This document shows, one piece after another, positions 8,498-16,568 of a DNA stretch of 64,000 nucleotides (the stretch's first letter is position 1; every line of letters begins with the position of its first letter). Origin of the DNA: JAPUEK01 sp963815355 (GTDB lineage Bacteria; Pseudomonadota; Alphaproteobacteria; Rhodobacterales; Rhodobacteraceae); contig CAWFGJ010000012.1 in assembly GCA_963815355.1 (NCBI GenBank), forward strand, positions 1-64,000, given 5' to 3'. The notes under the pieces were generated by a model. The model made no database searches, was not told the origin of the DNA, and saw nothing but the letters and a program-made list of their open reading frames with translations. Position numbers and translations under genes: made by a program.

Positions 8498-9385
8498 TCA
8501 GATGTCCTGCCCCGTCAAGCGGCGGCCATAGCTTTGTCCCAAACGATAGGAGATATCGTTAAAAAGCTCATCAAAGGCGGCAAAGACCGCCGCATTCACC
8601 CGCTGACCCTCGGGCGTGTCGGAAAAGTCGATATAGGCCTTTAGCTCTTCATCGCTCAGCGGTTGGTACGCCAGCATCAGAAAGGGGAAAAGCCAGGCCT
8701 GCGTGTCGATCCGCGTCTGCGCTTCCCCCTCCCAGACCGAACTCAGCATATCGGCTTCATCCATACCCGCCATTTCGCCACTTTGGTCAGAGATACCCCG
8801 GAAGAACGACAGATTGGCGTTCAGCGCGCCCATCACATTCGTTTCCACCAGATCATTGACCTCAGAAAAGCGGGTCAGCAGCGCCACCCGCGCGGGGTCA
8901 TCCGACACAAGATCTTCAAAGGCCAACTCGGTCGTGCGCTCAACGTCCTTATCCAACAGCGCGCGGCGGGCGTCGATCTCCGATTGCAGGGCCTTTTGCC
9001 CGAGAGTGGAGCTGAAAAAAGTGGTCGCCGCGGCCAGCGCTTCGGGATCGGCCGCAAGCTTGGCGGCCAGTGTCTTGTCAAACACTTCCCGCATGGTGCC
9101 GGTGTTGTAGATTGCCGCCAATTCCGCCAGCCACCCCGCATCAGAGGCCCCCCCCGGAAGATCGGCTGCAAGCTCTGCCCCGTTGGCCAATCCCTCGGCC
9201 CGCATCACGTCCAATACGCCGTCCATCTTCATCAGTTCGGCCAAAGCAATCGCAGAGTCCTGCACCTGCGCAGGTTGCGGCGCAGGCATTCCCTCGGCCC
9301 GGCCCGCGTTGGCCCCACCCATAGCCAAGAGCCCCGCGACCCAAACGGTCCAGAGCATCGCTGACAAAGACCGGGGCACGCGCAT
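8498..9385 (-). CDS. DUF2059 family secreted protein
   Basis: A 295-residue protein starting MRVPRSLSAMLW with a Sec signal peptide (hydrophobic stretch then a GANAGRAEG-like cleavage zone near residue 32). The mature part is mostly alpha-helical and ends with LSDEELKAYIDFSDTPEGQR, the DUF2059 signature. Function is unknown; the family is exported to the periplasm. An upstream in-frame ATG at 9406 would add 7 residues. It is monocistronic, between the rplU terminator and tRNA-Ser. Confidence 0.85.
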   Translation of the reverse strand: MRVPRSLSAMLWTVWVAGLLAMGGANAGRAEGMPAPQPAQVQDSAIALAELMKMDGVLDVMRAEGLANGAELAADLPGGASDAGWLAELAAIYNTGTMREVFDKTLAAKLAADPEALAAATTFFSSTLGQKALQSEIDARRALLDKDVERTTELAFEDLVSDDPARVALLTRFSEVNDLVETNVMGALNANLSFFRGISDQSGEMAGMDEADMLSSVWEGEAQTRIDTQAWLFPFLMLAYQPLSDEELKAYIDFSDTPEGQRVNAAVFAAFDELFNDISYRLGQSYGRRLTGQDI

Positions 9386-9545
9386 CCAAATCACCTCAAC
9401 ATACATTTACCCCAGACAAATAGCCCCTCCCCCCCGCTTTGCCAAGCGAGCCCACGCCTCATCCCGAACCAACCGCCAAATCCTGCCAAAGAGGGCTTGC
9501 AAGCCCCGCAAGACCCCGCTAAATCCCCGCCACGATCCCTACCGC

Positions 9546-9635
9546 GGAGAGGTGGCAGAGTGGTCGAATGCGGCGGTCTCGAAAACCGTTGTCGGTTTGC
9601 GCCGACCCAGGGTTCGAATCCCTGTCTCTCCGCCA
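9546..9635 (+). tRNA. tRNA-Ser (CGA)
   Basis: A 90-base class II tRNA with a 7-bp acceptor stem (GGAGAGG with TCTCTCC), a long variable arm, the T-arm GGGTTCGAATCCC and an encoded CCA at 9633-9635. The anticodon loop CTCGAAA gives anticodon CGA, reading UCG serine codons. An integrase gene begins 167 bases past its 3' end, so it is the likely attachment site of the island that follows. Confidence 0.97.
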
Positions 9636-9801
9636 CTCACTTGACAGCAAAATCTAGTCTAAAGCATTGAATTATAATGCAATTCGTCCTCCTTGAAGAT
9701 GTCAGGCCAGGTTTTTGACCAGTTTTGCTGCACATCGCGCTACACAATCCGCGTCACATGCCTCCTTGAAATCTTTCTCGGACTTGTCGCATGGTGCGAA
9801 T

Positions 9802-11070
9802 ATGAAGCTTATGCGCCGCAATCAAACCCTGCACATTCGGAAGCGCGTTCCACGGCGCTATCGCAGCGTCGAGGAACGCGAGTTCTTTTGGGTTTCGCTT
9901 CATACCGATAGCGAAGCGGTGGCACGCCAGAAAGCGCCAATCATCTGGGCCGAAATGATCGAGGCTTGGGAGGCCAAGCTTGCCGGTGACACATCGGATG
10001 CAGATGCGCGGATAACGGCAGCGAAAAACTTGGCGACCAAGCGAGGGTATCGCTACCTGCCGGTCGCCTCGGTCGCGCAGCTGCCCATGGCGAAACTCCT
10101 TGACCGCGCTGAACGCATCGTGACGCCAAGCGGCAAGGTCGATCTGATTGAAGCCGATGCACTGTTGGGCCTGCTAGATGAACCGGAGGTTACAGTCACC
10201 AAGGCGCTTGAACAGTATTGGACCATCGCAAGGGCCAAGACCCTTGGGAAGTCGGAAGACCAGATCCGGCGCTGGGAAAACCCACGCAAGAAGGCGGTGG
10301 CAAATTTCGTCAAAATCATGGGCAATCTCCCCATCGCGGCGATATCCACCTATGACATGGTGCGATTCCGCGAATGGTGGGTTGACCGGATCGCGGCGGG
10401 CGAGGTCAGCGCCAACAGCGCAAACAAAGACCTGATCCACCTTACTGCGATGATCCGTGAGGTGGCCCGCGCCAATGACATGCAACTTTCGTTCTCCACC
10501 GAGAAACTGATGCTGGATGAAGGCAAGAAGAACCAGCGTCCAGCCTTTTCGCTTGAGTGGATCAAGGATCGGATCTTGGCCCCCAATGCGCTTGCTGGCC
10601 TCAATGCAGAGGCGCGGTGCATCTTGCTTGGGATGGTGAATACTGGATACCGGCCCAGCGAAGGCGCAATGCTCACGGCGGCCCAGATCCGACTGGAGGG
10701 GCCTGTTCCCTACATTCAGATCGAAGCAGTCGGGCGGCAGCTTAAATCGCACAACGCAGAGCGCCGCATACCTTTGACCGGCGTGAGTCTGGAAGCGTTC
10801 CGGCAGTTCCCGAATGGGTTCCCGCGCTATGCCGACAACCCGTCACTGTCGGATACGGTGAACAAGTTTTTGCGCGAGAACAAGCTGATGGAAACAGATC
10901 AGCACACGCTATATGGTCTGCGCCACTCGTTTGAAGACCGGCTCTTGGCTGCCGGTGTCGATGAACGGATTAGGCGCGACCTGATGGGGCACTCCCTCAA
11001 TCGTGAGCGTTACGGAAAAGGCGCAACACTGGAGCATATAGCCAATCTTCTGGAGCCTATCGCGCTGTAA
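9802..11070 (+). CDS. Tyrosine site-specific integrase
   Basis: A 422-residue phage-type integrase. The start MKLMRRNQTLHIRKRVPRRY is chosen because it gives the DUF6538-like N-terminal arm-binding domain; a start at 9715 would add unrelated residues. A core-binding SAM-like domain lies in the middle. The catalytic domain has Arg in NTGYRPSEGAM, the LRHSFEDRL box, and MGHSLNRERYGKG with the His and the nucleophilic Tyr. Being next to the 3' end of tRNA-Ser, it probably recombines there. It appears intact and may be the driver of the island. Confidence 0.92.
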   Translation: MKLMRRNQTLHIRKRVPRRYRSVEEREFFWVSLHTDSEAVARQKAPIIWAEMIEAWEAKLAGDTSDADARITAAKNLATKRGYRYLPVASVAQLPMAKLLDRAERIVTPSGKVDLIEADALLGLLDEPEVTVTKALEQYWTIARAKTLGKSEDQIRRWENPRKKAVANFVKIMGNLPIAAISTYDMVRFREWWVDRIAAGEVSANSANKDLIHLTAMIREVARANDMQLSFSTEKLMLDEGKKNQRPAFSLEWIKDRILAPNALAGLNAEARCILLGMVNTGYRPSEGAMLTAAQIRLEGPVPYIQIEAVGRQLKSHNAERRIPLTGVSLEAFRQFPNGFPRYADNPSLSDTVNKFLRENKLMETDQHTLYGLRHSFEDRLLAAGVDERIRRDLMGHSLNRERYGKGATLEHIANLLEPIAL

Positions 11071-11251
11071 GATGACAGGCGGCGGCAATCATCGCCCGCG
11101 CCCGTGCCAAGGGATCAGCGGCGGCCATAGCCTCGGCCTTCTCGATTTCGCAAACAATCCGCTCAATGTTCGGCCGCACAGAAGGCCGCCTTTCGTGCAG
11201 TTCCAACATCGTGGACAAGCATCGGCGCAGGCGATGAATGTCAACCGACAA
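11057..11251 (-). CDS. Hypothetical 64-residue protein next to integrase
   Basis: A short charged frame with heptad-like ERIVCEIEKAEAMAAADPLA, converging on and overlapping the last 14 bases of the integrase gene. No domain was recognised. Small helical ORFs are frequent beside integrases, but codon evidence here is thin and there is no supporting operon partner. Confidence 0.3.
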   Translation of the reverse strand: MSVDIHRLRRCLSTMLELHERRPSVRPNIERIVCEIEKAEAMAAADPLARARAMIAAACHLTAR

Positions 11252-11299
11252 TCGAGCCGCAGCCCCTCGAGCGGAGGGAAAACGACCAGGCTAGGCTCT

Positions 11300-11416
11300 G
11301 TAAACAAGAACGGGCAGGAGGTTGTGAAAGGAACCGACCTTCCGGGGAACGGCCACAACCAGGCTGTCTATGTGATGAAGTGCGGCAGCTGTGGACACCG
11401 GTATTGCGTATTTTGA
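11300..11416 (+). pseudogene. Truncated small zinc-ribbon protein
   Basis: The frame ending at 11416 reads VNKNGQEVVKGTDLPGNGHN then VYVMKCGSCGHRYCVF. This resembles the start of small zinc-ribbon proteins found in defence and restriction loci, which continue with a second CPxCQGG knuckle. Here only the first Cys pair remains and the frame stops just after HRY. It lies between the integrase and helicase fragments, so a deletion probably removed its 3' half. The family identity is from memory and uncertain. Confidence 0.4.
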
Positions 11417-11517
11417 GGCACGCCGCGCACCCCCGCATACAAACAGGGCTGGAAAGGAACCATGCCAAGGAGTGCCTCAGCTTTTACCGCGCTGTGGCAC
11501 TGCCTAGACAACAGGAC

Positions 11518-12124
11518 TTATCGCGACCCCTTCAAGAAATCGTCGACGAACTCGGAAACCGGCGTGATGCCTGTTACCAAAAGATGGTCGCGCGCACGGG
11601 TGCATGCCACGTAGAGCAGGTGTCTTTCTGTGTTGTAGACCTCTTCGAGGTCAGCATCATCAGCCACCGATTCAATGCGGTCCGATTGCGGAATAACATC
11701 GTCGTCGCAGGCCATGACGACCACCGACCGGAATTCCAGACCCTTGGCGAAATGCATTGTGCTGATAGCGACAGCGCCATCCTCGACTTCGACCTTGTCG
11801 TTAAGTTCAACAGCGCGCGCACCCGCTGACTTCACTGCAGATCTAGCGCGCTTCAGTTCCGCATCGGACCGCACGAAGACGCCCACTTCACTTGGTGCGC
11901 AGCCCTCCCTCAGCCTTTCACTTATCCAATTGCCGACGACGCGGCACTCATGGTCGGCATCGGTGCATGCCATGACCATCGGCGGAGGACCGTCGAACAT
12001 CGAAACAGTGCCACGCCGTCCCTCTGCGTTTCCATCGACGTCTGAGACCGTTGTCGGAAGCAGCCTGTCGGCATGAAGGCGGATTTGATGGGACGTGCGA
12101 TAGTTGATGCGCAGGGTGAAAGAC
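11518..12124 (-). pseudogene. UvrD/Rep-type SF1 helicase, C-terminal fragment
   Basis: Encodes only the last third of an SF1A helicase: LRINYRTSHQIRLHADRLLP (motif IV region, in a frame continuous with the fragment), ISTMHFAKGLEFRSVVVMAC (motif V) and EVYNTERHLLYVACTRARDH (motif VI). The Walker A and DExx motifs are missing. Near 12125 the sequence changes to a different helicase, the Res subunit fragment, in a different frame. A deletion or recombination therefore joined two unrelated genes. It should be inactive unless expressed as a domain. Confidence 0.8.
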
Positions 12125-12812
12125 CGGCCGCGTACATCAGTACACGCAACCTGTCGCGGATGGTGATGCCAGGGGAGACGATCAGGAACCGGCTGGAAAA
12201 CGACTTGCTGTTCGGATGACGCACGGCATTGACGGTTTGCCAGGCGATCAGCATCGCCATGACGGTGGTCTTGCCCGCGCCTGTCGCAAGTTTCAGCGCC
12301 AAACGCATCAGTTCGGGGTTTGCTTGCTCATTCGCCCCTTTGATGTGGGCCCAGAACTTGGCGACGCGTGATCCCATCTTGGGGGCCACTTCCGTCAGCC
12401 AGATGGCGGTTTCGACCGCTTCGATCTGGCAAAAGAACGGACGGATGCCCTCGAACTTATGATGCCGCCAGTGTTGCAGCAGGCGTGCGGTCTCGGGCGT
12501 TACCAGCCATTGATCGGGGTTAGGCAAGTTGCGCCAGGTTTCAACATAGCCCCGAACCTCATTGATGATCGGGGTGGGGTTGTACTCTTGATCCGCCGTA
12601 GAAAGGTCGTCGTCGGCACCCAGCAAGAGGGACGCCTGCTTTGTGTTCTGGCGCTGCTTCTTTGTCTTTGGAACGGGCGTGATGAGATCCGAACGCCGCC
12701 GGTTTTCCAGAATGCGGTTCGTCGGCTGACCATCGGGGTCCAGTTCCCAATGTCTGCCCGGATATGCATAAGGAGAGTTCAGAATCGGTTTTTCGAAGAA
12801 CTGCTCAGACAT
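12125..12812 (-). pseudogene. Type III-like Res subunit (BPTD_3080 family), N-terminal fragment
   Basis: Starts MSEQFFEKPILNSPYAYPGR, the standard opening of this DEAD/DEAH restriction-helicase family. It includes FFCQIEAVETAIWL (Q-motif-like) and the Walker A loop LKLATGAGKTTVMAMLIAWQ, and reaches FLIVSPGITIRDRLRVL. It stops at about residue 230 of a family that normally exceeds 800 residues; DEAH and later motifs and the nuclease are lost. The helix-turn-helix gene upstream overlaps its start, as in intact systems. The matching methylase was not seen. Confidence 0.8.
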
Positions 12813-13015
12813 CCGCGGCACCTTTTCCAGAGGTTTCCTTTTACGGATGCCTTCTGTTCATCGATCCATCGATCAATGTCATCATGATTGAAGCGCCACT
12901 GTCCTCGAACCTTGAATGCCGGGATTTGGCCGCCGCGCGCCATCGTGTACACAGTTTTCTCTGCAACCTTCAACAAAACTGCGACCTCTGAAAAAGTGAG
13001 AATAGGGTCCGACAT
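12779..13015 (-). CDS. Excisionase-type helix-turn-helix protein
   Basis: A 78-residue DNA-binding protein with the MerR/excisionase-like winged helix: LTFSEVAVLLKVAEKTVYTM then GQIPAFKVRGQWRFNHDDID. It overlaps the start of the Res fragment by 34 bases in another frame, so the two are probably coupled. In intact restriction loci of this type such HTH proteins sit directly upstream of the Res gene and are presumed regulators. Confidence 0.75.
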   Translation of the reverse strand: MSDPILTFSEVAVLLKVAEKTVYTMARGGQIPAFKVRGQWRFNHDDIDRWIDEQKASVKGNLWKRCRGCLSSSSKNRF

Positions 13016-13195
13016 GGACCTGCTCCTTCTCGAAATATGTAAAGTGAAGCTGCCAGACTTTGCCAGCTTTTACTAGCAGTTGATTGCTCTTGGCCGGGTC
13101 GAGAGCCATGGCCGCACCTTAGGTATCGCCGCGGTCATCATGATCGCGCGCAGCGGCCCGCCAGCCACCAACCCACCACGAAGTCAGTCCAGCAA

Positions 13196-13537
13196 ATGCC
13201 GCCAGTCGTCGTAACCGCGCCGGACGGATTCGATCTGCTCCGGTTACCGTCGGGGATCTTGATTGATGCAACGGTCATCAATGCGCCGTCCCCGACCAAG
13301 AACGAGGCGGAGGCACGCGACACCGAAATGTCGTGCATAGAGAAGGGCATAGAGTGGTACTTCGGGATCAAGGCGCGCATTGGTGTTGATGCGGACAGTG
13401 GTGCGACCTACAGCTTGGCGACATCGTCGACCAACGAGAGTCGACCCACACGCCTGGCTCGCCGATACCCTTGTTGCACGGTTCGGCGATTGAACGAAAA
13501 AGCTGATCTGAATGGCACCCATCAGCTGGCGGGCTGA
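13196..13537 (+). pseudogene. IS5-family transposase internal fragment
   Basis: The frame shows ILIDATVINAPSPTKNEAEA, DTEMSCIEKGIEWYFGIKAR and IGVDADSGATYSLATSSTNE. This is the DDE-fold middle part of an IS5-family transposase, including the DATxIxAP box with a catalytic Asp. The N- and C-terminal parts and terminal inverted repeats are absent and the last 30 or so codons are unrelated. It is a different IS5 lineage from the two full copies at 24073 and 43648. Confidence 0.75.
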
Positions 13538-13561
13538 AAGGCAGTGCCGGAAAGCAGAGCG

Positions 13562-14359
13562 TCAGATCATCAAGAGCAAAGATGCCGGGACGCCGAACAT
13601 CCGCAGGAATGTCCGGCTGAAATGCGCCGAGTCCGCAAAGCCCGCCTCATGTGCCGCATTGGTCAGCGTATGTCCCGCAGCGATGCCGTTTACCGCCACC
13701 ATCAACCGCCGCCAGAGCACATAGGTGCGATAGGGTAGGCCAACCTCTTCGACAAAGAGATGGCTGAACCGGCTTTCCGACAGACAGGCGATCTCGGCGG
13801 CCTGACCGGCGTCAAGCCGCGAGTCGATATCTGCGGAAAGTCTTTCGAGAACACGCGCGATACGGGTGTCGATTGTCCGGACGGGAACATCGTTCCCAGC
13901 GAGACGCGCCGCCAACTCCCTACCCAGTTCAACAAGGGTGGCGTCGTCCGGACGGGGCTGTTCCCAGATGCAGGACAGCCGGGTCGCGATGTCGTCGAAT
14001 TTCGCTGGATCGAGCTGTGCCACCTTGCGGTCGGCAAGGTCTCGCAGAACCGCGGCGCCCAGCGTGCTTTCCGGCTCGATGAAGATCATCGCAGTCCGCC
14101 CCTGCGGTTCGAACGCATGCGGCACGTCCGGCGCGATGAGCACAACAGGACCCTGCACCACATCAGAGCCGATGTGGAAGCCGAAACTGCCTCCCACTGA
14201 CAGCGTCAACTGCATGGCGTGGTGGGCGTGTACATCGGTGCTGCGCCGAACTGGGGACGCAAGCGGCACTTCGAAGGCCCAAAGACTGGCACCTTCCCAC
14301 AGAACAATGCGGCCGCGTCCAGCGTATTTCATAGGACCTTTTATCAGCTTCCAAGGCAT
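13562..14359 (-). CDS. AraC-family transcriptional regulator
   Basis: 265 residues with an N-terminal cupin-like sensor (HAHHAMQLTLSVGGSFGFHI, about 45-65) and a C-terminal double HTH (EIACLSESRFSHLFVEEVGL and THTLTNAAHEAGFADSAHFS-like second helix pair, then FLRMFGVPASLLL). The start may instead be 14332. It diverges from the FixH-like and diheme peroxidase genes, with about 100 bases between, so it probably regulates them. The ligand is unknown. Confidence 0.88.
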   Translation of the reverse strand: MPWKLIKGPMKYAGRGRIVLWEGASLWAFEVPLASPVRRSTDVHAHHAMQLTLSVGGSFGFHIGSDVVQGPVVLIAPDVPHAFEPQGRTAMIFIEPESTLGAAVLRDLADRKVAQLDPAKFDDIATRLSCIWEQPRPDDATLVELGRELAARLAGNDVPVRTIDTRIARVLERLSADIDSRLDAGQAAEIACLSESRFSHLFVEEVGLPYRTYVLWRRLMVAVNGIAAGHTLTNAAHEAGFADSAHFSRTFLRMFGVPASLLLMI

Positions 14360-14460
14360 CTGCGAAGTCAGCCGTTTCGTTCAATCGCGTGTCCGGCTGC
14401 CTGCCTTATGAAACCGCATGACCGGCGAGGACCGGTACCCCACATTCGAAAGGAACCGAT

Positions 14461-14909
14461 ATGTCCACGTCCATTTCCCGCAGGGCAGTCCTGCTCGCCG
14501 TTCCGGGCGCTATCGTGCTGGCCGGTGCCGCCTCTGCCGGGCTTTTCTCAAGCCCAGTTCCCGACGACCTCGATCTTTCCTTGACCAGGCTGTCGAAGGG
14601 CGGACTTTATCGCGCCCGAGCTTTCGCCAGAGGCCATGCCGATCACTGTCAGACAGATGCATGTCTGGACCGTGACGTTGCAGACGGCGCGCAGGTGCGC
14701 CGGTCACCCAGGCAAAGATAGCCGTCGACGGGGGGATGCCGCAGCACGGCCACGGGCTTCCGACAGCACCGCAGGTGACGAAGAACTTCGGCAATGGCAG
14801 CTATCAGATCGAAGGCGTGAAATTCAACATGCGCGGCTGGTGGACCTTCGAGCTTGCGATTGAGGGCGCGGACGGTGCTGACGTCGTGACCTTCAACATC
14901 GTTCTGTGA
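14461..14909 (+). pseudogene. FixH-like periplasmic protein, frameshifted
   Basis: Begins MSTSISRRAVLLAVPGAIVL with a twin-Arg/Sec-like signal, then PDDLDLSLTRLSKGGLYRAR. The frame shifts near 14625 (to MPITVRQMHVWTVTLQTA) and again near 14690 (to VTQAKIAVDGGMPQHGHGLP, FGNGSYQIEGVKFNMRGWW and FELAIEGADG). The pieces add up to one secreted FixH/YtkA-like beta-sandwich protein of about 150 residues. Its stop overlaps the upstream region of the diheme peroxidase gene. Two indels in otherwise conserved text could be decay or sequence error. Confidence 0.65.
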
Positions 14910-14917
14910 GGGTGGCC

Positions 14918-16144
14918 ATGGCAAACTTTCGGGTTCTCTCGCTTGGCGTGCTGGCGGTTGGGGGGATTGCCTTGGCGATTGGCTCTTCTGCCGCTGTCCC
15001 GGAATGGTCGGCCGAAGAGCATGGACTGATCGCTTCGCTTGCGCTTTCAGAACTTGGCCCCGTGCCGCAAGACCCGTCGAACCGTGTCGCTGACGACCCG
15101 CGGGCGGTTGATCTTGGACGCGCAATCTTTTCCGATACACGGTTCAGCGCCAATGGCGCGGTCTCCTGTGCCAGCTGCCATCTGCCTGATCGGCAGTTTC
15201 AAGACGATCTGCCGCTGGGTCGGGGCGTCGGTACGACAGGGCGGCGGACAATGCCGATTGCGGGCATGGCCCACAGCCCGTTCCTGTTCTGGGACGGAAG
15301 AAAGGACAGCTTGTGGTCGCAGGCGCTTGGTCCGATGGAAAGCGCGGTTGAACACGGCGGCGACCGCACCCAATACGCGCATTTGATTGCGACGGCCTAC
15401 CAGGAACCCTACGAGGCGTTGTTCGGTGCGCTTCCTGAACTTGATCATCTGCCGCGCAAAGCCGGTCCGGTGCAGGATCCCGACGCCACTGCAGCCTGGC
15501 AAGAAATGCGGGAAGAGGACCGCAAGGCCGTGTCAGAGGTCTTTGCCAATATCGGCAAAGCCATCGCGGCATTCGAACGCACGATCAATCCCGCTTCCAC
15601 GCGGTTTGACGCCTATGTGGCAGCCTTGTCGACCGGCTCAGGAGCGGACATCCTGACCGGGGACGAGATCGAGGGATTGCGGCTGTTCATCGGCAAGGGG
15701 GAATGCGTGAACTGCCATAACGGCCCCCTTCTCAGCGATAACCATTTCCACAATACGGGCGTCGCTGCCGGACCGGGCGCCCCCGAGGATGCCGGTCGTG
15801 CTGAAGGTGCGCTGCTTGTCCGCGACGACCCCTTCAACTGCCTTGGCCCCTTCAGTGACGCGGCGCCTGACGATTGCACGGAACTGCGCTTCATGGTCGT
15901 CGGTGGTCCGGACGACCAGGGTGCCTTCAAGACCCCGTCGCTGCGTGGTGCGGCATCCCGTGCGCCTTACATGCATGCCGGCCAGGTCGAAACGCTTGAC
16001 GCTGTGCTACGGCACTACCAATCGGCACCGGAAGCCAAGATCGGTCACAGCGAGCTTCGTCCGCTGGACCTGGGCGCCACGGAACTGCACCAGATCGCGG
16101 CTTTCCTCGCGACGCTCGAGCCGCTCACCATCGAAAAGGAATAG
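14918..16144 (+). CDS. MauG-type diheme cytochrome c peroxidase
   Basis: Exported c-type cytochrome of about 408 residues: signal peptide at the start (MANFRVLSLGVLAVGGIALA), first heme site CASCH (about residue 84), second heme site CVNCH (about residue 263), and the usual TPSLRGAASRAPYMHAG box with a candidate distal heme ligand. The family reduces peroxide or oxidises protein or peptide targets in the periplasm. A start 4 codons upstream (14906) overlaps the preceding gene. Gene order AraC / FixH-like / this gene suggests a regulated cassette. Which substrate is oxidised cannot be read. Confidence 0.88.
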   Translation: MANFRVLSLGVLAVGGIALAIGSSAAVPEWSAEEHGLIASLALSELGPVPQDPSNRVADDPRAVDLGRAIFSDTRFSANGAVSCASCHLPDRQFQDDLPLGRGVGTTGRRTMPIAGMAHSPFLFWDGRKDSLWSQALGPMESAVEHGGDRTQYAHLIATAYQEPYEALFGALPELDHLPRKAGPVQDPDATAAWQEMREEDRKAVSEVFANIGKAIAAFERTINPASTRFDAYVAALSTGSGADILTGDEIEGLRLFIGKGECVNCHNGPLLSDNHFHNTGVAAGPGAPEDAGRAEGALLVRDDPFNCLGPFSDAAPDDCTELRFMVVGGPDDQGAFKTPSLRGAASRAPYMHAGQVETLDAVLRHYQSAPEAKIGHSELRPLDLGATELHQIAAFLATLEPLTIEKE

Positions 16145-16179
16145 ACGCTTGATGCCCTGCGGAGTGTACGCTGACGACC

Positions 16180-16561
16180 CTAGATCGTGCCCGCCACCGC
16201 GAGCCCAAGCAGGGGCAAAGAAACGACCGTCGATGCCAGATCAGCAATCACGATCCGTCTTCCATACCTTTCAAAGAATGCCTCAACAGCCGGATATCGC
16301 ACGGAAAGAGGTGTGAGTGCCGCGAGCATGAAGCCAGTTCCATTTAGTCCGAAAACGATGATCGTGACCGCAATACTGGAGAATTCCCATTTCATGCCGG
16401 GGAAGACCACGTAAACTAAAAGACCGTAGCCATGGGCGAGAGCCATCGAGAGGATCATCGTCCCGACGACTTACCGGATCCGCATAAGACCCATGCCATT
16501 GTCGACCCGTATGGTGCTCGGGTAGGCGATTGCAGTGGTCAGGGACAGGGTGAACCAACCC
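16180..16561 (-). pseudogene. Integral membrane protein, frameshifted and 5'-truncated
   Basis: The frame 16180-16458 encodes two to three membrane segments (ILSMALAHGYGLLVYVVFPG, IAVTIIVFGLNGTGFMLAAL, VIADLASTVVSLPLLGLAVA). A second frame just upstream gives WFTLSLTTAIAYPSTIRVDN. The gene is therefore broken near 16460 and cut off near 16565, where the integrase module begins. The family is not recognised. Confidence 0.5.
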
Positions 16562-16568
16562 TAGACGC

